A DNA stretch of 64,000 nucleotides from positions 34,519,032 through 34,583,031 of the forward strand of contig CM032125.1 of NCBI GenBank assembly GCA_018894105.1, in the 5' to 3' direction. Below are positions 50,490 through 60,888 of this stretch, piece by piece. Positions within the stretch are counted from its first letter, which is position 1; each line of letters begins with the position of its first letter. Below the pieces are notes generated by a model, which ran no database searches, had not been told where the DNA came from, and was given only the letters and a program-made list of their open reading frames with translations. This stretch comes from Jacaranda mimosifolia (lineage: Eukaryota; Streptophyta; Magnoliopsida; Lamiales; Bignoniaceae). A program made the position numbers and the translations under genes.

Positions 50490-51125
50490 GTAGGTCCCAT
50501 TTGGTTTTATTTTAATTCTTATCATTTTTAAAAAGTTGGAAAGTAGTTAGTGGAAATAAGTTGAAAATAAGTTTGTATTTAGATAAATTGTTAAAAAAGT
50601 AATGATTATATTGGTTCTAATAGGTTGTAGGTGGAGAGAAATAGAAATAATGAAATAGAGAGAAATAAGTTATACTAAAAGTGCTCTCCGAATCGTGCTG
50701 ATGTCGGGGAATCGATCAAAGTCTGATTGAAGGACGAATTTTCTTTGCCCTTAAACATTAGTTGTTGGGGGCGCTACCTAACGCTAGTGGAAATTTCGTG
50801 GAAGAGGCCAGGGGCCATATCCTGAACACATTCAATGAAATGACCGAGCACCTTTTGAGTGAGATTTTGAGAAGAGTTGCTCCCGATTCGGCATGGGTAG
50901 CTTGGGCCACTTCCGGCTGAGGAAGTTGCCCATGGAGTGGCGTTTTTGGAATTTCAAAGACGAAGTCAGAGAATTCTAGCCACCAAGTTATTGAAAAATA
51001 TATTTTGAAAATGAAAATAAAAATAATATTTAGTGAATATGTGTAGAAAAAATAATGTGTTTCGCTTTTGAAATAGTAAACAAAAAATATGAAAATGAGC
51101 TTTAAAAATGAAATCAAACGGGCCT
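50490..51125. mobile_element. MITE-like element carrying a foreign GC-richer segment
   Basis: The left end GGTCCCATTTGGTTTTATTT and the right end AATGAAATCAAACGGGCC are inverted repeats of the GGNCCGTTTGG family. The arms are AT-rich, but 50685-50960 is clearly less so. In the plus frame it reads GALPNASGNFVEEARGHILN followed by MTEHLLSEILRRVAPDSAW and a stop, suggestive of a captured exon; LLSEILRRV is reminiscent of an F-box, but this is weak. A clean target duplication was not found. Confidence 0.5.
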
Positions 51126-51805
51126 TAGGGCTCCTGTCATCAAATTATGAGGATATCTATTATTATAGATAACATAGTATGCATGCTTTGTGCGTAGAGA
51201 ATATTCTTGTGTACACATTGACATACTAAATATAATATTTGAATTAATCAGTTGAAAATTTGTCGATGTGGACTCTGAATATGGCAAAATTGCTGGAAGC
51301 AAATGGGCAAGGTATGTATTTTTCAGGCTTTTGCAAAACATGCTTCAGGAATAAGATATATAGTTATTTTATTGGGCAGGCGGCTATCATCATGCTTGGG
51401 AAGTCAGGTATTTTTAATGTTTGTGCAAGAATTCTTTTATTATTCTTATTAATTCAAGAAATTTAGTTGAAATCCAACTAATTGCGAATGGAATTATTTG
51501 AATTATCAGTAATGGATCATCGATATTTTATTTTATAATATTATCACATTTTCATCTAATTATTCGATATTATCATATTTTCATCTAATTATTCATTTGA
51601 ATATATACACAGGTGAACATATATTAAATTTTCCTACATTACAAAGTAGACAAAGCATGAGGCTATTCTTGCTTCTATTTCAACATAATATTTTTTCTTT
51701 TATGCTATGTTTGGATTAGGAAAATTACTGAGGGAAAATAAAATACAAAGATGCAAAAACTACTGCATAAAGTTATATCATTTGGAGTATGAAAAAAGTT
51801 TCTTA

Positions 51806-52264
51806 GAGCCTGTTTATTTTCATTTTCTACACTCATTTTCATTTTCTCCTCAAAATAAAAATAGAAAACTATCACTATCTACACAATTTTCTCAAACATT
51901 TTCATTTTCAAAATATTTTTTATTATATTCTCTCTCCTTTTTCATCGTTTTTTCAACTCTTATCATTATCTTAGTTATTTTTTATCTTCCAAATACTTCT
52001 CATACACCATTCACCACAATAATATTATAAATTAAAATTATAATATTATTTTTTCAAACAATCACACGCCACATCATCATTTTAAATTCAAAAACTACAC
52101 AACTTTTACAAAAACACCCAATATCCGAATACATCTCATTTTCACATGTATATAAACCTATAATTTTCTACAATACATTTAAATAAAACTTTATTTTCAA
52201 ATTCAACTATTCTAACTAACTTTTTTCTCTCCATTTTCACTTGAAAATGAAACCAAACGGTCCC
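51806..52264. mobile_element. Tourist-like MITE, 459 bp, upstream of the aquaporin gene
   Basis: Ends GAGCCTGTTTATTTTCATTTTC-type and GAAAATGAAACCAAACGG are inverted repeats, and TTA flanks both sides (51803-51805, 52265-52267). No coding capacity. It lies 700 bp upstream of the NIP start codon. Confidence 0.72.
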
Positions 52265-52963
52265 TTAGTATTTTTCTCATTAAAAATCATGGTCCAAATA
52301 TAGGGTTAAGGAAAATAAAAATAAATATAACTTTTTTATTTTTTCCAAAACTCTCAAAATAATTTTAAAATATTTTAGAGTACCCTTCTTCCACCATTTC
52401 CCAAGGCAAATGTAATCATGCACAAAACTAACAATATAAAATCACATCCTCACTATGTTAGCCAAATAAAAATGTATTGATTCGGTATTTATATAAAGTA
52501 TAATCTGTCTCATCCCTAAATAAAATCAAAGACACCATTCTATTCCAAAATAATTTATATCCAATTTTTAAAATAAAACCAAACATACATCACATTTTTC
52601 CAACACACTCTCCAAAATACTTTCCTACCAATATTTAGTTGACTTAGTCAATCCAATATTAACATCATTATGCACAATTTATTGTTTTTTGCTAATCTAA
52701 TTGCAAAAAAGTTTAAATTAGATTTTAGTGAGTTGACCCAAGAACAAATTGTAATAATAATAATAATAATAATAATAATTAGTAAAGCAAAGAAGTTCCC
52801 CTTAGCGCTGACTTTTGAATTTGTCTCTCCAATTGAATTTTCATTTAAATTCCCTTGCCTGGTCGGCCTACTCTTTACATCTCCTCACGACTGAAAACCA
52901 AAAAAGTTTCTGTGATTAAACAGTCACTACTCCGGTCTTCTTCTTCTTCTTAAGACGGCGGAA

Positions 52964-54340
52964 ATGGCTGATCGCAAGTGTCTGCCGGTGGATTCACCCA
53001 CTTGGGGTAAACCCTACGCACCTCTAGCCCGCAAGGTTCCTTCCAAGCTTTCTTCATCACTCTCTCTCCAAAAACCCATGTTAGTATATGCAATAATCGT
53101 GCGGTTTTAAATATTTATATATATATGCAGGTTGGAGCAGAATTTGTCGGGACATTCATGCTGATATTCGCCGCGGCGGCGGGGCCAATAGTGAACCAAA
53201 AGTACGGCGGAGCAGAAACACTGATAGGCAACGCCGCGTGCTCGGGGCTGGCAGTGATGATAGTCATACTGTCGACGGGCCATATTTCCGGAGCGCACCT
53301 CAACCCCTCGCTCACGATAGCATTCGCGGCATTCCGGCACTTCCCGTGGGTGCACGTGCCGGCGTATATCGCCGCGCAGGTGTCGGCTTCGCTCTGTGCG
53401 GCTTTTGCGCTGAAAGGCGTGTTCCATCCTTTCATGTCCGGCGGTGTTACTGTTCCTTCCGTCAGCGACGGCCAGGCTTTCGCTCTGGAGTTCCTTACGA
53501 CCTTTAATTTGCTCTTCGTTGTGACGGCCGTCGCCACTGATACTCGCGCTGTGAGTGATCATTACTGTTTAGTACTCGTAGAATCAGTAACTCCTATTTC
53601 ATAATGAAATTATACACATGATAATAAAAATAAAAAAAAATAGTTCATATTAATAATTATGTTGTGATTTTATTCTTGGTATTTATATATTATGTATGTC
53701 GAGGAGGAAAATTAAGAGTTTTACTTTTATAAAAATAATATAAAATGTAGTGGAGAGTTTTTTGAATGATACAGTACTTTTTTATCAAGTAATTTTAAAA
53801 AGTTTTAATTTTTAGTTAATTCCTTTATCACTTCTTTCTTTATAAGATATATAAAAAAATTCAATTTATTCGAAACATGTCAAAGTCAATTGTGTGTTAA
53901 ACACGCCATCTATTATATGTCCGACATGTCATTGATTGAATTGAAAATTTTCATGTTTATTTAAATTTATTAACACTCCAATTAACATATTAAATACGTT
54001 GTATTTTGAAATCTTTTTATCTACAAATATAACTCTCGATGTCGAAATATAGAGCAAGTGGTGGATCTTTGAATAAAAAAAAAATGGATATGTAGGTTCG
54101 AAATGAATTCACTTATTTGAAAAATGTCTTATCTTTGGAAGATTTATTTTGTATCTTGTATTAAATGTGCAAGAATTTTAAATTATTCTATTGAAACTCA
54201 TTAATTTTATCATAGATGATAGGTCAGCTACCCAATTAACTTTCATAATGAATGTGACGTAAAATGAAGATTTTTTGAAGCATTGGTTATTCATTTTGGA
54301 TCATTTATTCTATTTTGCGTTTCATATCTTATTCCAATAT

Positions 54341-54374
<34 letters not shown>

Positions 54375-55646
54375 CGCCAAGTGTATTTGGTTCTCAATCA
54401 ATCATTTTTATAAGAAAATATTTAGTACATATGTTATACATCCATACAATAAAATAAGAGATGAAACATCTATTGGAATAAAGATCTAAATCGTCGGTTA
54501 TTATTAGTAATAGTGATTAATTACATGCATGCAGACACAACCACACCAAGATGCTCAAACATGCATGCATGGATTAGTATTTATATGAGTGATATATAGT
54601 CTCTATAGCATACCGAACGGCAAATCAAGCTATTTTAAACCCTAAATTTTTGAGATGCAGGTCGGAGAGCTGGCAGGACTAGCAATTGGAGCTACTATTA
54701 TGCTTAATATTCTCGTCTCCGGGTGAGAAAAATTATTATTTTTTTATTTATACACATGCACGTTAAAAATTTGTGAGGTTCGAACTCCCAACCTTACACT
54801 TTACGTCACACATAGATGTCGCTGAACCAAATAATCACTCACTAGCGAGTAAATTTGATTAAGAGGGTGTTTGACTAATTTTATTTAAAATGTCTTATAA
54901 GCTCCTATATCTTATAAGATGTTAGTAATGGTATTTTTATAATTAATATGATTAAAATTAAGTTAATTTGTTAAGATTTTCAAAATAAATTAGGCACTTT
55001 TTACTTTTTTAAAAAGGAGCTTATAAATAAAAGAGTTTATAACTTATAAGCTCCTTTTTGAAAAAGAAAATTTATCAAACACTTTTTTAACATCTGATAA
55101 GTTCTCAAACATCTTATAAGATGTTTTGAAAAGTTTATAAACTCACCGAACACCCTCTAAAATTTACCAAATACTTTTTCACATCTTATAAGTTTTCAAA
55201 CATTTTATAAGATGTAAGGGCCCGTTTGGTTTGATTTCCATTTCCCTCATTTCTAAAGTGGTGAGAATTAATTATCTGATGTGATGTGGAAATGAAAATG
55301 TATTTGGATGAAATGTTTGGAAATATAATGTTTACCACTCTTTACCACTCTCACCAATCTTCGTTCGTTAATTTATAATGTTGTGTAACTTATTAGAGTC
55401 TAATTAGTTGATCGTGGTTGGGGCAGGACATCTACCGGTGGTTCTATGAATCCAGTGCGAACTCTTGGACCAGCAATTGCAGCAGGAAACTATAAGTCAA
55501 TATGGATATATTTCGCGGCGCCTACACTTGGAGCTCTAGCCGGTGCAGCCGTCTATACGATGGTCAGACTCCGGGGAGAAGATGAAAGCAGCGCCCCAGC
55601 CCGGCAAGCCACGAGTTTTCGTGTTAGTAATGTGGACGTTAACTAA
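52964..55646 (+). CDS. NIP5-1: Nodulin-26-like intrinsic protein, NIP5;1 type (boric acid channel), 257 aa
   Basis: Exons 52964-53035, 53131-53550, 54661-54722, 55427-55646 (774 nt, in frame). Six-helix aquaporin with the first half-helix as NPS (SGAHLNPSLTIAF) and the second as NPV (GGSMNPVRTLGPAIA); this NPS/NPV pair marks NIP5;1. Arg in NPVR is the filter arginine. GAEFVGTF, GGAETLIGNAA, STGHISGAHL, FHPFMSGGVTVPSVS and TAVATDTRAVGELAG all match the remembered Arabidopsis protein. Role: passive uptake of boric acid across the plasma membrane under low boron. The N-terminus is odd: only 24 residues (MADRKCLPVDSPTWG...LARK) precede VGAEF, against about 75 in Arabidopsis, and TPG repeats are missing. 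An in-frame TGA at 52913-52915 excludes simple extension of this exon. The first donor (AAG|GTTCCT) is weak. Intron 3 contains a MITE. Confidence 0.9.
54353..54374. repeat. (TG)n microsatellite
   Basis: Eleven TG units after an AT run, inside intron 2 of the NIP gene. Confidence 0.95.
54863..55157. mobile_element. PIF/Harbinger-like MITE in NIP intron 3, 295 bp
   Basis: Left end GAGGGTGTTTGACTAATTTT and right end AAACTCACCGAACACCCTC pair as inverted repeats. TAA flanks both sides (54860-54862, 55158-55160). The arms contain TCTTATAAGCTC and CTTATAAGATGTTTTG. Related copies or remnants lie at 8950-9683, 20150-20493 and about 5000-5235. A further GGGCCCGTTTGGTTTGATTT end at about 55218 belongs to another MITE whose partner was not found. 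Confidence 0.8.
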
Positions 55647-58600
55647 TTTAAAAACATTTTCATTCCAAAACATTCTCCGAACGAACTTTAGAACTGAGAT
55701 CAACATCGGACCAGTTATGGTACTTTGCACAATCAATTCTATAAATAAGTTGTGATTCTCCACCATATGAAGGAGATGATGTTAGAAACAAGAGCATATG
55801 TAGATATAGTTAAATGGTCAAATTAAAAGAGCAGTTTTAAAGCTTGTTGTCTCAATGATAAGGTGATGTTTGATTTGAAAATGATACGCTTGTCGCCCAG
55901 TGGCATAAGTCTCCTATATTATGTGAGAGGTAATTAGGAATTTGAATCCTCGATTTAGATCTTCTATTCCACTATATGTTTTGTATCATATTTCATTGCA
56001 TGGATAGATGACATGTATATTAGATATTTTCTTATAAAAATAATTGATTAAGAACCAAATACATTTGGCATATATACATTACATTGAAATAGAAGATGGA
56101 ATATAGAATGAAATAGAGGATTCAAAGTGTTCGAATCCTAACGGGCTCTTGATATGCGTACATGATGTATAAATGGAAAAAAATAATGATAAGGTGATGT
56201 TTGATAAACAAGAAGTTACGGATTTCAGATATGTGAAATGGAAGTTGTTAGTTTATTTTTATAGTAGTTCTTTATTGTATATGTGTTACACGATGACATA
56301 TATATATACTAACTAGTTGAGTAGCCTTTAATTCTATCACATTTTCATACAAATGTGTGAGATCAAGGTTCGAACCCAATGGACTCTTAGTTAGTGTGTG
56401 TATAAATAAAGAAGGAAAACATTGACTGGCTAGTCATTTGACCCAAGGACATCAATTTTGTACATAAAGCATGAGATTGACGGTTCAAACTTAACGTTTC
56501 CTAATGTGCATATGTATAAATAGAAAAATACATGAGAAGTTTAAAATTTAAATTCTAACGAATTTTTAATGACTACTACTACTAATACTAATAATAATAA
56601 TAATAATAATAAACCTTATGGATGAATGACACCTCAACCTCAAATTTTATCATTTGTAATTCGGGAAAGTAATTATAACTTTTAGGGTAAATGGCACCTC
56701 ACTTTTAAATTTTATCATTGTAGTACATAAATGATAAAAGTAATTTCAAATTTAATCATTTTTGTACATAACTGATGTAAGCAATTATAAAGGCGCAAAA
56801 TCTTCAATTTATAATCTTATATATATATATATATATTTATATAAATTATGAGTGGTATAGTTGTTAGTATATTATAAAATATTGATATTGCAATGTGATT
56901 GGAATGCATTAGACTGATTCTTAAAATCCATTGACATGATGTTGAATGCTTAACGCACTTTAACAATTTATATTTGCATATCATATATTTATGCTAGGAG
57001 TATATAATTAACGTCAATTATATATTTTAAAAGAATATTTTTACACAATATATATTGCATAAAATATAATATAAAAGAAAATAAAAGATTCAAAATAAGT
57101 ATCATATGGGGTGATGGGATCACGAATTCCTTAAAGGAGTATATAATTCGGCTGGCTTTTACTTTTGATTCTCCTTAATAGTATATCATCGTTTCTTTTT
57201 CAAATAAATAAATAAATAAAATAAAATAAAATCCTAATGAACTGTATGTATACGTTGTGTATATAAATAAATAAAATATAGAAATAAAAGACAAATTCCT
57301 AGAAATACAAATTCAGCAAATTATTAAAAATTTATGGCACCTGAAACTCAAAATCACAATGATGTTGTTGCTTATATAGTTATTGACAAATTGACTTGGT
57401 TACTACTTGCATTCCACTTAGCTATATTGATAAAAATAGAAGTATAAGAAATAATGATTATGTAAATTAATCAGACTACAAGTTAATGATCTCCTAAGCA
57501 ACCACAAGATAAGATAAATTTAATCAACTTATATCCTAAGCTAAATAAATTTGTTACAACTACTTCTTCCATCAACATAATGGTCATGGGCCATTTTATA
57601 CAATAGGGCTTTACAATAAAATCATAAGATCTTCCCCAACACATTGATCCAACCCACAATACAATTCATAAGACTATTTTAAAAAAATAAAATAAAATTA
57701 TAGTTGGATATAATTTAAAAAATTTAAATTCAAAATATTGAAACTACTTGCAAAAGATTAATGTTATTGGACCAATTAAATACTTAATAAATTTAAATTT
57801 AAATACATACAAACAAAAGTTATAAATAAGATTAACTATAATTTGAAAGGAACATGTAACTAGTATTTCTTAAAATGGTTGAAGTTTTTTTGATAGAGTT
57901 TTTCAAATACAAAATAAAAGTTCTTATACTTTTCACTTACATACATGCTTTAATTCGAATATATAGAATTCCTCAATTTTACTTTAGTATGTTAGATATT
58001 GGAATAGATAATGAATATTATCTAACTACAACACTAATTTAGAATAGTTAATAATACTAAAAGGTAAATATATTATTACCCAGATCAGAATAAATAAGAG
58101 AACGTTAGGTCGATGAAATCTAATTTTACCTATATTTAAATAGATTTAATCACTTAGATAAATAATTTTTGTATGCTAAATAAATTATACTTATCGCATA
58201 TTTTGCATACGCTTAGAAGAAATATCGCCGCGCCTCTCACGTAATTTATTTTGATATGACTATAAATTCGATTTAAACTAAAAAAAAATCACAATAATAT
58301 AATTTTACAATTATGTACACGAATCATAGGTTTGGTTTAAATCAAAAACTCAAAAGTAGCTTATAAAAATTTATTGCAATTTGGCATGTTTCTCATAATG
58401 GTCCCCATAAATTGACAAATTAAACATTACTTCAACAAAAATTTATTCATATTTAATGGTAGTTGGTCTGAAAAAATGTAGAGATAAATATTGAGAAGTT
58501 GATGTTTAGGGCAACGAGGGGTATTTTCATCACATCAACCAAATTCGGGAGGGTAATTTCGTCAAACGCTTCCAGAAATAAGTGGTGAAATCACTTCAGA
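55647..58600. other. Spacer downstream of NIP with SINE-like fragments
   Basis: AT-rich, no gene. Several tRNA-derived SINE-like pieces: about 55890-55990 (GCCCAGTGGCATAAGTCTCC), 56310-56420 with a perfect box B GGTTCGAACCC at 56367-56377, and 56430-56525. An ATA microsatellite lies near 56590. From 56800 to 58600 nothing else was recognised. Confidence 0.5.
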
Positions 58601-59702
58601 GCTCATCTCTTCTTACAAAAAAAAGCCTAAAATTTTCTAAACAAAATCCTTCGCAGAAGAAGATGAAAACAATCCAACAATCTTGAATTCTTACATAAGA
58701 AATCATCAAACGGCAGCTCACTGTTAGAATTTCAATGATCGGACTGCCATCATTCGCCGTTCATTAATCCAATCACCGCCCGGCACCGCGGTGCATTTTC
58801 CCGGCTTTTGTTTTTAGTGCGGCGTTGTTTTGCTGATTGTAATGGGAATTGGAGGAGCGGAAGTTGGATGAATCTGAGGGTTTTAATTAGTTTTTTATTT
58901 CTGGAATTTTTTTGTAGCAGGATTTTGTGAGAGTTGAACATCACAGGAGGAAGACGAATAATCTGATTTTCTATCATTGATTTTGTAGCGTATTTACAGG
59001 TATATGAATTGAAAAAATAATTGTATTTGTTCTTTTTTCTTCCTTTTTTTCCCGATAATCTACTCTTACTTTGTTAATTGGTTGTTTTTGTTTGTCATCA
59101 TCATCAGGGAAGAAATCTGCTTTGAATTTGTGATTTGGCGCTAAATTTTCTAGTATAGATCTGTGTTTCCAGAAGAAACCCTAGGGTTTTCTTCCATGTA
59201 TATATATTTTCTCTCTAGAAACCCTAATTTCAGTTCTGCCTAATATGAAAACATCAGGGAATTGCTAAAAATTTCCATTTGGATTACATTTAATTGTGTT
59301 TGATTCACTTCCTTGATGTATCGAGAATTTCTGATAAAAAGTTTAGCTCAATCAGATTAGGTATGGTTCTACTAAATGAGGCTGCAAATGGCAGTGTTGT
59401 AATGTTTTTTGTTTTGTATTCAATTGGTTGGGAAGTTCCTAGTTTCAAATCAGCTTGATGTTTTTTCTCCTCATGTTGGTCTGCTTACTGTTTTTTGAGG
59501 ATGGAATCATCTTTTTCTTCTGGGTCTGATATGAATTTGAATTTCTGTTTAATTTGCACTAGATGGGTTAGATTATGTTTGTTTTAAGGGAAAGTATGCA
59601 CATTCTCCTGTGGGTTTTTGGAAATTTTGATGAATATGAACTTAGGTTGGTTTAGCTGAGAATTGCTTGCTAATGGTTTGAAAATTTATTCGTTGATTAC
59701 AG
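58601..59702 (+). promoter_or_regulatory. Leader and 5'UTR intron(s) of the 379-aa gene
   Basis: The sequence changes near 58600 from AT-rich to mixed composition. A probable first non-coding exon ends at TATTTACAG|GTATATG (about 58998). TTGATTACAG|TGTGAAGG at 59702 is a good acceptor just before the coding exon, and TCATCATCAG near 59107 could be another. AAACCCTAGGG-like telo-box sequences occur at 59175 and 59218. No transcript data support the exact model. Confidence 0.45.
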
Positions 59703-59748
59703 TGTGAAGGTTCGTGAGCAATTTGTTAGCCGATAGATGTAGAAAAAA

Positions 59749-60888
59749 ATGGAGACAAATATGTGTGATGTTAATCACTTGGATGCAGACGCCCATTTGC
59801 CACCTCGGAAGCGGCTTTTGGCTGGATTGAAGAGACAGATTTCTGATGTTAATACCCCTGCATCATCTACTTCTCGTAGTGCTCAGAGCGAATATAATAC
59901 CCGTCTTAATAATCTATTGGGGTCTCACTTGAGTTACCCTAATCTCTCAAATGAGGAGATTGTTGAAGCCTCTAAATGTGCTGCTATGGAAGCTGTAAAG
60001 GTTGCAGAGGCTGCAAGGGCTAATGCTGAAGAGAAGGCAGCAAAAGCAGCTAAGGCAATGGCTGCTGCCAAGAGTGCCTTGGATCTTGTTGCCACTCTTT
60101 CGGAGGAGGCTGCCAACAAAGAAAAATGTCTCAGAAAGAATAAGATGAAGAAGCATGTACCTGTCCAAGCATTGTACACTAAAAACAAAGGCAATACTAA
60201 TTGTAGAACAGATGAAGAATTGGCCCGCAAGTTGCATCGAGCCATCAATAGTTCCCCGAGAATTTTGAAGAACTCGTCAGGTTCTGATTCAAAGAATCAA
60301 AAGCACAAGAGGCTGAAGAGCTCTGATTCTTCTGGGAAAACTGGTATTCATAGTGAAGATCCACCTGGGGGTGGGAATCAACCTTCCACCACTACAATCA
60401 ATGGTAATGGTGTAATAGAGGTAGATATTGAAGGTCCTGTAAAAGAGATAGACATGATTATGGTAGATTTAAATGCATCAAAACCCAACGGAGACGACAA
60501 ACTGATGTTGGATAATGGGGAAGGATGCCAACCCAGTAAAACTGATCAGTTGAAGTTGGAAAATGGCGAGGTGGGGATTCCGTCAAAGGATAAGGTTTCT
60601 GAATCGTTGGATACTTTTGGTAAAAAGAGAGGAAGAATTAAGCAGAAGAAATTGCCCTTGAGCATTTGTAGTTTCAGGGATCAAACCAGCCCCAAGGAGG
60701 AGCTGAAACCTCAAGGCATGCCACAATCTGAAGACAACAGCAGCAGTACTGCAGAGGGCAATCAGCCCCTGTTTCCGGTAGGAACTTCTGGCAATAGTTT
60801 GACGCCTGTTGAGAGGACATCACTATGGAAGTGCCAATCATTTAAGGCACCGGCTTGTGTCGCACAAAATAAAGTTATGCAGTCATGA
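59749..60888 (+). CDS. Uncharacterised plant protein with alanine-rich coiled coil and basic motifs, 379 aa
   Basis: One uninterrupted coding exon from ATG (METNMCDVNHLDADAHLPPRKR) to TGA. I recognise the block NEEIVEASKCAAMEAVKVAE...AAKSALDLVATLSEEA as typical of an annotated but functionally unknown plant family, and cannot name it. Visible parts: basic PPRKRLLAGLKRQ at 18-30, an alanine-rich predicted helix or coiled coil at 68-122, a basic RKNKMKKHVPVQALY motif at 129-143, TDEELARKLHRAINSSPRI at 154-171, a lysine- and serine-rich stretch at 175-197 and KKRGRIKQKKLPLSICSF near 293-310. The two basic clusters suggest nuclear import. There is no signal peptide or membrane helix. The leader appears to be spliced. 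The function is unknown; a nucleic-acid or chromatin role would only be a guess. Confidence 0.85.
   Translation: METNMCDVNHLDADAHLPPRKRLLAGLKRQISDVNTPASSTSRSAQSEYNTRLNNLLGSHLSYPNLSNEEIVEASKCAAMEAVKVAEAARANAEEKAAKAAKAMAAAKSALDLVATLSEEAANKEKCLRKNKMKKHVPVQALYTKNKGNTNCRTDEELARKLHRAINSSPRILKNSSGSDSKNQKHKRLKSSDSSGKTGIHSEDPPGGGNQPSTTTINGNGVIEVDIEGPVKEIDMIMVDLNASKPNGDDKLMLDNGEGCQPSKTDQLKLENGEVGIPSKDKVSESLDTFGKKRGRIKQKKLPLSICSFRDQTSPKEELKPQGMPQSEDNSSSTAEGNQPLFPVGTSGNSLTPVERTSLWKCQSFKAPACVAQNKVMQS

Larger units (their letters stand above)
47655..52963. other. Intergenic region between securin and aquaporin genes
   Basis: The first 200 bp is the securin 3'UTR. From 47900 to 50480 there is AT-rich DNA in which nothing was recognised. 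A MITE-like element with a GC-richer insert lies at 50490-51125 and a Tourist-like MITE at 51806-52264. The last part (52750-52963) holds an ATA microsatellite (52752-52779) and the leader of the aquaporin gene. Confidence 0.55.

Noticed and set aside
53107..53562. Antisense open frames of 140-151 codons over NIP exon 2
   Set aside because: They mirror the GC-rich coding exon on the opposite strand, resemble no protein, and the sense frame is a clear aquaporin.
56310..56420. Possible tRNA gene with a perfect box B (GGTTCGAACCC)
   Set aside because: No cloverleaf with acceptor stem could be formed; it looks like a tRNA-derived SINE remnant.
59934..60248. Antisense open frames over the alanine-rich part of the 379-aa gene
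   Set aside because: They arise from the GCN-rich codon pattern of the sense helix and have no support of their own.
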